A DNA stretch of 44,035 bases, taken from an uncultured Verrucomicrobia subdivision 3 bacterium. Its GTDB lineage: Bacteria; Verrucomicrobiota; Verrucomicrobiia; Limisphaerales; UBA11358. The stretch's first letter is position 1, and each line of letters opens with the position of its first letter. Location: positions 1 to 44,035 of the forward strand of contig CAIXBQ010000036.1 of the NCBI GenBank assembly GCA_903917705.1. The letters are read 5' to 3'. The notes under the pieces are model-generated. The model saw nothing but the letters and a program-made list of their open reading frames with translations. It was not told the DNA's origin and ran no database searches. The position numbers and the translations under genes are program-made. Below are positions 26,336 through 33,164 of the stretch, piece after piece.

Positions 26336-27460
26336 ATGGATACCATGCAATCCGCACATCGCAATTCGCACCCGCTGGTTCGTCCGCTGGTGCGGATGTT
26401 GCAGGCTTACGTGCCCGGCGAACAGCCGAAGATCAAGGGCCTGATCAAACTCAACACGAATGAGAATCCGTATCCGCCCTCGCCGCGCGTGCTGGCGGCG
26501 GTGCGGGCGGCGGTGGACGGCCGGCTGCGGCTCTATCCGGATCCTTCGGCCGAGGCGCTGCGCGCGAAATTGGCGAAGCTTCATGGGTGCGCGCCGGAAA
26601 ACATTCTCGTGGGGAATGGGTCGGATGAGATTTTGGCGCTGGCGGTGCGCGGATTTGTGGAGCCAATCACGAAGGCGAAGCTCGGCGGGCCGCGGGCGGT
26701 GGTGCAATATTTCACGCCGAGCTATTCGCTGTATCCGGTGCTGGCGGAGATTCATGGCGCGGCGACCAACGCGGTGGCGCTGCCGGCGGATTTCTCGCTG
26801 CCGCGGGTGAAGGAATTGAAGCGCGACAAGGAATGGATTTTCAACGCGGGGCTGACTTTTATCACGACGCCGAACGCGCCCAGCGGCCGCGGCTACGCGA
26901 CGGCGGAGTTGGATCGGCTCTGTCGGGCGCAGCGGGGCGTGGTGGTGCTGGATGAGGCGTATGTGGACTTCGCGGAGGAAAACGCGCTCAGTCTGGCGCT
27001 GAAATATCCGCATGTGCTGGTGGCGCGGACGTTTTCCAAGGCGTATTCGCTATGCTTCCAGCGGGTGGGCTATTGCGTGGGGCACGCGGCGCTCATCGCG
27101 GCGCTGCACAAGATCCGCGACAGTTACAACGTGAACGGCCTGGGCCAGATCGCCGCCGCGGCGACGCTGGACGACCTGCCGTATTACCGCGCCAATTTTC
27201 AAGCCATCATCGCCACGCGCGAAAATCTTTCGCGCGAGCTGACGAAGCTGGGCTTCCGCGTGCTGCCGAGCCGGGCGAATTTCATCCTGGCGCGGCCGCC
27301 GCTGTTTCCGGCGTCGGCGTGGCTGGAGAAATTGCGCGGCGAAAAAATTCTCGTGCGGTGGTTCAGCGCGCCGGCGGTCAGCGATTATTTGCGCATCACC
27401 ATCGGCACGCCGGCCGAGGCGGCGGCGCTGGTGCGGGCGGTGCGGGCCATTGCCGGCTAA
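26336..27460 (+). CDS. hisC: histidinol-phosphate aminotransferase
   Basis: A class I/II PLP aminotransferase, the histidinol-phosphate step of histidine biosynthesis. The 374-residue product has LIKLNTNENPYPPSP near residue 37, RLYPDPSAEALRAKLA, ILVGNGSDEIL, TPNAPSGR, VVLDEAYVDFAEE, and the PLP lysine in FSKAYS (near residue 235). After the lysine it reads LCFQRVGYCVG instead of the common LAGLRVGY, a small departure. ATG 26336 is chosen; the open frame extends 16 codons upstream from a GTG. No other his gene is present, so a related aromatic or phenylalanine role cannot be excluded. Confidence 0.87.
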   Translation: MDTMQSAHRNSHPLVRPLVRMLQAYVPGEQPKIKGLIKLNTNENPYPPSPRVLAAVRAAVDGRLRLYPDPSAEALRAKLAKLHGCAPENILVGNGSDEILALAVRGFVEPITKAKLGGPRAVVQYFTPSYSLYPVLAEIHGAATNAVALPADFSLPRVKELKRDKEWIFNAGLTFITTPNAPSGRGYATAELDRLCRAQRGVVVLDEAYVDFAEENALSLALKYPHVLVARTFSKAYSLCFQRVGYCVGHAALIAALHKIRDSYNVNGLGQIAAAATLDDLPYYRANFQAIIATRENLSRELTKLGFRVLPSRANFILARPPLFPASAWLEKLRGEKILVRWFSAPAVSDYLRITIGTPAEAAALVRAVRAIAG

Positions 27461-27469
27461 AACCTTTGC

Positions 27470-27498
27470 TTGGCGGAGGCCGGAGTTTTCTGTTAAAA
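27470..27498 (+). promoter_or_regulatory. candidate promoter of the gspA-like gene, near-leaderless
   Basis: TTGGCG (27470-27475) and TTAAAA (27493-27498) are 17 nt apart, 7 nt before the GTG start. The word TTTCTGTTAA here also occurs just before the prfC GTG. Confidence 0.35.
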
Positions 27499-27505
27499 GC
27501 CAGTT

Positions 27506-28321
27506 GTGTATCTGGAGTATTACGGATTAAAGCTGGCGCCGTTCGACATCACGCCGAACCCGCGTTTTCTTTTTCACAGCCGGAAGCACCGCGAGGCCTT
27601 CAACCATCTCCTGTATGGGATTCGCGAGCGCAAGGGCTTCGTGCAGCTCACGGGCGAGGTTGGCGCGGGCAAGACGACGCTGTGCCGCGCGCTGCTGGAA
27701 CATCTGGACGGCCATTATTCCACGGCCCTGATCTTGAATCCGGTGCTGAGCGCCGATGAGTTGATGAAGGCCATCGCGACGGAATACGGGCTGGATGTGA
27801 AGGGGCGGGACCGGCTGGAGACCATCGCCACCATCAGCGATTTTTTGTTGAAACAGACGCTGGCGGGCAAGGAGACGGTTTTGATCGTGGACGAGGCGCA
27901 GAATCTGACGGAGGATCTCCTGGAGCAGGTGCGGCTGATTTCCAATATCGAGACGGACGACCGCAAGCTGCTGCAGATTGTTTTGATGGGCCAGCCGGAG
28001 CTGCGCGACCGCCTGAACAGCCACCGGCTCCGGCAATTGCGGCAGCGCATCACGGTGCGGTACCATTTGAATCCGTTGACGCGGACGGAAGTCGGGCAGT
28101 ATATTCACCATCGGCTGGCGCTGGCCGGGGCGCGCGGGTTTCCGGCGTTCACCGCGCCGGCGGTGTGGCGGGTGTTCGGTTACAGCCAGGGCATTCCGCG
28201 GCTGGTCAACGCGGTGTGCGACAAGGCGCTGCTGGCGGGATTTGTCGGGCGCAGCGACCGGATTAATTATTGGATGGTCGGTCGGGCCATCCGGGAACTG
28301 GAAGGAGACATTCATACATGA
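27506..28321 (+). CDS. ExeA/GspA-like AAA+ ATPase
   Basis: A 271-residue AAA ATPase of the GspA/ExeA/MshM group, which with GspB helps place the type II secretin through the cell wall. The N-terminus EYYGLKLAPFDITPNPRFLF is the family start. Walker A is GEVGAGKTT (about residues 50-58), Walker B VLIVDEAQNL (about 125-134), and sensor-like elements include GQPELRDRL and the arginine-rich RLRQLRQRITVRYHL. No peptidoglycan-binding domain or membrane helix is seen, unlike full-length ExeA. Start is GTG 27506. Its stop overlaps the ATG of the GspB-like gene (ATGA), supporting a functional pair. Confidence 0.88.
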   Translation: MYLEYYGLKLAPFDITPNPRFLFHSRKHREAFNHLLYGIRERKGFVQLTGEVGAGKTTLCRALLEHLDGHYSTALILNPVLSADELMKAIATEYGLDVKGRDRLETIATISDFLLKQTLAGKETVLIVDEAQNLTEDLLEQVRLISNIETDDRKLLQIVLMGQPELRDRLNSHRLRQLRQRITVRYHLNPLTRTEVGQYIHHRLALAGARGFPAFTAPAVWRVFGYSQGIPRLVNAVCDKALLAGFVGRSDRINYWMVGRAIRELEGDIHT

Positions 28322-28806
28322 GCCTCATCAACGATGCCCTGAAGCAGGCGCGGCAGACGCCGCCGCGCAACCAGCCTAATTCACTGCCGCCGCTCCGCCC
28401 GGTCGCCGAGGAATCCGCCTCCGTCGCCGCGTGGCTTATTCCCGCTATCATCCTCATCCTGATCGTCGCCGCCATATTTTTCATCGGCTGGGCCTCGGCC
28501 CACCACGTGGTCCGCAGCATCGTGGCCGCGCCGGAGCCGGTCGCCGTCACTCAGGTGGTCGCGAGTGTCCCGCCGCCGGTCGTCACCTCGCGCGTGCCGG
28601 AGCCCCCGTCCGCGGTCAATCCGCCGGACGCGCCGGTGTTGCAGGGGATTTTCTATTCGCCCACCGCGCCGTCTGCCATCGTGGACGGCAAGTCGGTCCG
28701 GCCCGGTGACCAGTTCCGCCAGTATCGGGTGAAGGAAATCGGCAAGTACACCGTGATTCTCGTCGGTCCCGACAAGAAGGAAATCAAGCTCGGCATGGAC
28801 CGTTGA
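28318..28806 (+). CDS. GspB-like type II secretion-associated membrane protein
   Basis: A 162-residue single-pass protein. It starts SLINDALKQARQ, the short cytoplasmic motif typical of GspB/ExeB-like proteins. A membrane helix follows at about residues 38-58 (LIPAIILILIVAAIFFIGWA), then a Pro/Val-rich periplasmic linker and a small C-terminal domain (LQGIFYSPTAPSAIVDGKSVRPGDQF) like the GspB/GspC domain that contacts the secretin. Its ATG overlaps the stop of the ATPase gene. No core gsp genes are in this window, so the secretin they serve must be encoded elsewhere. Confidence 0.82.
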   Translation: MSLINDALKQARQTPPRNQPNSLPPLRPVAEESASVAAWLIPAIILILIVAAIFFIGWASAHHVVRSIVAAPEPVAVTQVVASVPPPVVTSRVPEPPSAVNPPDAPVLQGIFYSPTAPSAIVDGKSVRPGDQFRQYRVKEIGKYTVILVGPDKKEIKLGMDR

Positions 28807-28809
28807 GCG

Positions 28810-29514
28810 ATGCCGGTTAAGAAAATATTGTCCGGTTCCCCCACCGTGGCGCGCGTCGCGCCGTTCGTCGTTTTTCTCCTGTTGACCGCCGCCCAGGGGC
28901 AGTTCGGCCCGGCCTCGGCCTACTGGTTCTACCTCGCCAAGACGCTCGTTGGCGCGTGGCTGGTTTTCGCGATGCGCCCGATTGTCGCCGAAATGCGCTG
29001 GGCGGTCTCCTGGGCAGCCGTGCTGGTCGGCGTCGGGATCTTCGTGGTGTGGGTCGGCCTCAGCGGCGAATGGACGACGCAAAGTTCGCTCTGGCTGAAG
29101 CTTGGCCTGGCTCATCCGTCCGTGAAGCCTGCGCCGGTGTGGAATCCCCTCGTGCAATTCGGTTCCGGCTCGGCCTTGGCGTGGCTGTTTGTCGTCGTCC
29201 GGCTGCTCGGTTCCACCTTCGTCGTGCCGCCGCTGGAGGAGGTTTTGTACCGCTCATTTTTATATCGCTACATCGCCAGCCCGGATTTTCTTTCCGTGCC
29301 GCTGGGCCGTTTTTTGCCGGTGCCTTTCCTGGCCACGGCCTTCGTCTTCGGCTTCGCGCATAATGAGTGGCTGGCGGGAATCCTGTGCGGCGCGGCGTAT
29401 CAATGGCTCGTGCTCCGCCGGGGGCGGCTGGGCGACGCGATGACGGCGCATGCCATCACGAATTTTCTGCTGGGTGCGTGGATAGTCTGGCGCGGCGCGT
29501 GGCAGTTTTGGTGA
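28810..29514 (+). CDS. CPBP-family intramembrane metalloprotease (exosortase-associated CAAX protease-related)
   Basis: A 234-residue polytopic protein of the CAAX/CPBP (Abi) protease family. Catalytic motifs are intact: Glu143-Glu144-x3-Arg148 (PPLEEVLYRSF), His184 in FGFAHNEW, and His214-x3-Asn218 in HAITN. The wording resembles the prenyl-protease-related subfamily found beside exosortases in PEP-CTERM-sorting bacteria. It starts 3 nt after the GspB-like stop, so the three genes probably form one operon concerned with the envelope. No exosortase gene or PEP-CTERM protein is seen in this window. Confidence 0.85.
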   Translation: MPVKKILSGSPTVARVAPFVVFLLLTAAQGQFGPASAYWFYLAKTLVGAWLVFAMRPIVAEMRWAVSWAAVLVGVGIFVVWVGLSGEWTTQSSLWLKLGLAHPSVKPAPVWNPLVQFGSGSALAWLFVVVRLLGSTFVVPPLEEVLYRSFLYRYIASPDFLSVPLGRFLPVPFLATAFVFGFAHNEWLAGILCGAAYQWLVLRRGRLGDAMTAHAITNFLLGAWIVWRGAWQFW

Positions 29515-29557
29515 ACGCCAGCGGTGAATCTTTATGACGGTTCAGCGCCCCGCCGGC

Positions 29558-31027
29558 TTACTTCACCTTCACGTCGAGATTGTGCCGCTGTAGCGTGCTG
29601 GCTTCCTGCTGGGCGAGATTGGCGAGCGCCTCGTTGTAGTTGGCCAGCGCGCGGATTTCTTGCGAGCGGGCGGAGGTGAGGTTGTTCTGCAGTTGCAGGA
29701 CGGTGAAGGTGGTGCTCTTGCCCACCGCGTATTTGCCCTGCTCGGCGTTGAGCGCCGCCTCGGCGTAGGTGCGCGCCTTTTGCGTGGCGTCCACGCTTTC
29801 CCAGGCGGACTGGGCCTGCTTGACCGCGTTGTCGATCTCTACCATGACGTTTTGTTCGAGCTGCTTGAGCTTGAGCAGGACCTGCTGTTCGGTGGCCTTG
29901 TCCGCCTTGAGGGAATTGCGTGCCTGGAGGTTGCTCAGCGGAATCTTGAGCGCCGCGCCGTAGCTGTAAGCCGGCCGGTTCGCCGTGCCGTATTGGTCGA
30001 ACGTGTTGTCATAGCCCGCGCCGCCGCCGTTGTAGCCGTAACTGGCGGTCACGTCGAGCTGGGGAAAAAGCTGGTTGCGGTCGAACTTCAACTGGATGCC
30101 CTGCTGCTCCAGATTAACCTGTGCCTGCAGCAGATCCGGCCGCTGCGCCAGGCCCTTGCTCCAGCTGTCCTGCACGTCAAACATCTGCCGCACCGCCGCC
30201 AGTGTCTCGGCCGGCTCGATGGCCACGTCATGCCATTGGGCGTATTTGTCCGTGATCAGGTTCTTCAGCGCGTTTTCATCCTGCGCCAGCGAAAACTGCG
30301 CGGCGATCAGGTTTGCGTGGTTTTGGGCCACTTGCGCCTCGTCCTGCTCAATGGTTCCGCCGCGTTCGGCGAGCACCTTGATTTCCACCCGCTGCCGGTC
30401 CTGGTCGAGCTGCGTCTGCGCCAGGTCCAGCGCCTGCTGTTCCACTTTCACGTTTTCGCGGGCGTAGATGAGCTCGTAATAGGCGTTCTCCACCGCCGTG
30501 ACTGTGGTGATGAGCTGCTGGCGCAGGCCCTGCTCGGACAATTTCACCTGGTTTTTCGCCGCGCTGATGTTCAGCCGCGTGCCGTCGATCCAGAAATTTT
30601 TCAGCAGCGGCTGCGTTGCGCTCACGGCGATCTGCCCGCCGGAACTTTCGCCGCTGTTGCCGTAGCTGTCGGCGACATCGCCGTTCACGCCAATCGTCGT
30701 GCCCCACGGCAGCGCGCCGTTGATGCCGGAGTTGAAGGTGTTGTTGTCGGAAAAGGGGACGCCGTTGGTCAGGAACACGCCGCCCGATTCATTGTGCGTG
30801 TGCGTGCCGGACAGGCTGAACACCGGATCGTACCCCCCATAGGCCGCGTGCAGGCTGAGCCGGGATTTCTCAGGCTCGAAGCGCTCCACTTGCACGTCGA
30901 AATTGTGCTTGAGCGCCTCGGTGAGGCAGTCTTGCAGCGACAGCGCCCGCGTTGCCGGCGCGTTCGTCTGCGCGACCGCCGCCGCCCCGAAGGCGGCCCA
31001 AAAGAAACTGGCAGCGATTTTTTTCAT
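29558..31027 (-). CDS. TolC-family outer-membrane efflux protein
   Basis: A 489-residue outer-membrane channel of the TolC/OEP type. The signal peptide (KKIAASFFWAAFGAAAVAQ) is cleaved near residue 20, and LSLQDCLTEALKHNFDVQ is the typical first repeat start. Two half-repeats follow, each with strands (SYGNSG, VSATQPLLKNF, then DVTASYGYNGGG) and long coiled helices (QQALDLAQTQLDQDRQRVE and KLKQLEQNVMVEIDNAVKQAQSAW). ATG 31027 is used, giving a clean signal peptide; the frame extends ten codons further. No inner-membrane pump or fusion-protein gene is adjacent. It is 43 nt downstream of tig on the same strand. Confidence 0.9.
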   Translation of the reverse strand: MKKIAASFFWAAFGAAAVAQTNAPATRALSLQDCLTEALKHNFDVQVERFEPEKSRLSLHAAYGGYDPVFSLSGTHTHNESGGVFLTNGVPFSDNNTFNSGINGALPWGTTIGVNGDVADSYGNSGESSGGQIAVSATQPLLKNFWIDGTRLNISAAKNQVKLSEQGLRQQLITTVTAVENAYYELIYARENVKVEQQALDLAQTQLDQDRQRVEIKVLAERGGTIEQDEAQVAQNHANLIAAQFSLAQDENALKNLITDKYAQWHDVAIEPAETLAAVRQMFDVQDSWSKGLAQRPDLLQAQVNLEQQGIQLKFDRNQLFPQLDVTASYGYNGGGAGYDNTFDQYGTANRPAYSYGAALKIPLSNLQARNSLKADKATEQQVLLKLKQLEQNVMVEIDNAVKQAQSAWESVDATQKARTYAEAALNAEQGKYAVGKSTTFTVLQLQNNLTSARSQEIRALANYNEALANLAQQEASTLQRHNLDVKVK

Positions 31028-31070
31028 TTCAAAACCAGACGCCGCGCGCCGCCGCAAAGTAACCGAAAGG

Positions 31071-32381
31071 TTATTTTGCCGTCGCGCCTTCCGTGATGGC
31101 CGCGTTCTTTTCGATCAGCTCTAGCACTTTTTCATGCAGCACCTGATCGTAAAGCTCGTTCACCCCGTTGCGTTTCTGCAAATCCTTGAGGAACTGGTCG
31201 AAGGGCATCTGGTACATCATCGCCAGTTGCTGCGCCCGGCGCAGCGCGTCTTCCTGCGTCGCTGTGATTTTTTCCTGGTCGGCGATGCGCTGGACGAGGA
31301 ACGCCAGCTTCACGCGCTCCTTGGCGCTGCTCGCGGCCGCGGAATAGATCTCGTCCTTCTGCGTCTCGATGAGTTCGCGCGCCACGCCGCGCTGCGTGTT
31401 CTGCCGCACCAGGTCATAGACCACGTTGCGCGTCTCGTTGGCCACCGCGGATTCCGGCAGGTCGAAATTCACCCGGCCCAGCAGCGCGCGGACCACTTGC
31501 GCGCGGATGGCCTTTGACTGTGAGTATTTCAGCTCGTTTTCCAGGTCCGTGCGGACGCCGGCCTTGAGCTTCTCCAGGTTTTCCGCGCCGAATTTCTTTG
31601 CCAGCTCGTCGTTCAGTTCCGGCAGGACTTTTTCCTTCACTTCGACAAGTTCCACTTCGTAGGCGCCCTTTTTGCCTTGCAGCTCGCGCGTCACAAAGTC
31701 GGCGGGGAAATCGACCGTCACCGTGCGCTTGTCGCCGGCTTTCGCGCCGGTGAGCTGCGCGGCGAAACCGGGAATGAACGATCCCTCCGTCGTCTCCACC
31801 CAGAAATTTTTCTGCTCGGTCAGGCCTTTCGCCGTCGGGGCGAGTTCGGTGATCGCCTTGCCTTCGCAGGTGCCCGTGTAGTTGACCACGGCGATGTCGC
31901 CGCTGGCCAGCGGGCGGGCCACCGTGTTGTAATTCGCGTGCTGGCCGCGCAGCAGGTCTAGCGCTTTTTCCACGTCCGTGTCCGTCACGGACTTCGATTC
32001 CAGCGTGGCCGGCAGCCCTTTGTATTCCGGGAGTTCAAACTCCGGCGCGGTCTCGATCGTGGCGGTGAACTGCAGGGATTGCCCCCGGCCGAACTGCACC
32101 TCCTCGATGTCGGGATAGCCGACCACCTGGAGTTTCTTTTCCTCGACCGCCTGGCGGTAGCTGTCGCCGACGAGTTTGCGCTTGGCCTCCTCGTTGATTT
32201 CCGCGCCGTATTTTTTCACGACCATCGGCAGCGGGGCCTTCCCCGGCCGGAAGCCCGGCAGCGCGGCCTGCTTCTGATAATCCTTCGTGATGGCGTCAAA
32301 CGCCGTGTCCACGGCGGCTGCGTCCAGTTCCACCCGCACGAGCTTTTTGCACGGGGCCAAATTTTCAACGGATACGTTCAC
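31071..32381 (-). CDS. tig: trigger factor (ribosome-associated chaperone and prolyl isomerase)
   Basis: Trigger factor binds the ribosome exit tunnel and shields nascent chains. The product has the ribosome-binding domain with the signature GFRPGKAP (here ALPGFRPGKAPLPMV) and an FKBP-type isomerase domain (GDIAVVNYTGTCEGKAI through VDFPADFVTRELQGKKGAYEVELVEVKEK). A helical C-terminal chaperone domain ends it. GTG 32381 gives the usual start (M)NVSVENLAPCKKLV, 436 residues. An in-frame ATG at 32414 would add MLRGSFNTYLT. Divergent from bioD. clpP and clpX, often next to tig, are absent. Confidence 0.94.
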   Translation of the reverse strand: MNVSVENLAPCKKLVRVELDAAAVDTAFDAITKDYQKQAALPGFRPGKAPLPMVVKKYGAEINEEAKRKLVGDSYRQAVEEKKLQVVGYPDIEEVQFGRGQSLQFTATIETAPEFELPEYKGLPATLESKSVTDTDVEKALDLLRGQHANYNTVARPLASGDIAVVNYTGTCEGKAITELAPTAKGLTEQKNFWVETTEGSFIPGFAAQLTGAKAGDKRTVTVDFPADFVTRELQGKKGAYEVELVEVKEKVLPELNDELAKKFGAENLEKLKAGVRTDLENELKYSQSKAIRAQVVRALLGRVNFDLPESAVANETRNVVYDLVRQNTQRGVARELIETQKDEIYSAAASSAKERVKLAFLVQRIADQEKITATQEDALRRAQQLAMMYQMPFDQFLKDLQKRNGVNELYDQVLHEKVLELIEKNAAITEGATAK

Positions 32382-32486
32382 GGTTAAATATGTGTTAAAC
32401 GAGCCGCGCAGCATAAATAACCCGCGGCGCAATGGCAAATTGTTTTGATGGCGCAAATCGGCCGGTTCCGCTTTGATGTGGGCGGC

Positions 32487-33164
32487 ATGCCTCGGACGAT
32501 TTTCATCACCGGCACAGATACCGGCGCCGGCAAGACGGTTTTGACCGCGTTGCTGGCGCGGTATTTGCGCGGCCGCGGGGTCCGCGTCGCCGCGCTCAAG
32601 CCGGTTTGTTCCGGCGGCCGCGCGGATGCGCTCGCCCTCCGGGCCGCGCTGGGCGGCGCGCTGGCGCTGGCGGAAATCAATCCGTGGCATTTTCGCGCGG
32701 CGGTCGCCCCGGCGCTGGCCGCGCGGCTGGCGCGCCGGCCCCTGCGGCTCGCGCCGGTGCTCGCGCGCCTCCGCGCCACCCGGCAAAAATACGATGTGAC
32801 CCTTGTGGAGGGGGCCGGCGGATTGTTGAGCCCGCTGGGTGAGGATTTTAATTCCCGCGACTTGATCGTGGCTTTGCGGGCGCGGCCGGTGATCGTGGCC
32901 CCCGACCGGCTGGGTGCCGTGAATCATGTTTTGCTGACCCTCGCGGCGTTGCCCGGCTCTTGCCGGGCCCGGGCCCGGGTGGTTCTGGTGTCGCCGTCGG
33001 CACCGGATTCCGCCACCGCGTCCAATGCCCGGCTGCTGGCGCAGTTATTCCCGCCGTCGCAAATCTTCCGCCTGCCGTGGCTCGGGGCCGGGTTCGCGCT
33101 GGACGACGCCTGGCGGCGGCCGCGGGTGCGCCGCGTGCTTCAAAAACTGTTGCTTAATTCTTAG
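32487..33164 (+). CDS. bioD: dethiobiotin synthetase
   Basis: ATP-dependent closure of the ureido ring of dethiobiotin, the penultimate step of biotin biosynthesis. The 225-residue product starts MPRTIFITGTDTGAGKT, the BioD P-loop; KPVCSGGRADALAL, EINPWHFRAAVAPALAA, TLVEGAGGLLSPLG and APDRLGAVNHVLLT also match. ATG 32487 was chosen because it places the P-loop at the normal distance and has a purine-rich upstream stretch (GGGCGGC); ATG 32448 and TTG 32445 are alternatives. No other bio genes are near. Its 3' end overlaps the convergent TPR gene by 11 nt. Confidence 0.92.
   Translation: MPRTIFITGTDTGAGKTVLTALLARYLRGRGVRVAALKPVCSGGRADALALRAALGGALALAEINPWHFRAAVAPALAARLARRPLRLAPVLARLRATRQKYDVTLVEGAGGLLSPLGEDFNSRDLIVALRARPVIVAPDRLGAVNHVLLTLAALPGSCRARARVVLVSPSAPDSATASNARLLAQLFPPSQIFRLPWLGAGFALDDAWRRPRVRRVLQKLLLNS

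Noticed and set aside
32382-32927. Long upstream extension of the trigger-factor frame
   Set aside because: It runs antisense to bioD and is unlike trigger factor; the conserved protein begins at the GTG 32381 or ATG 32414.
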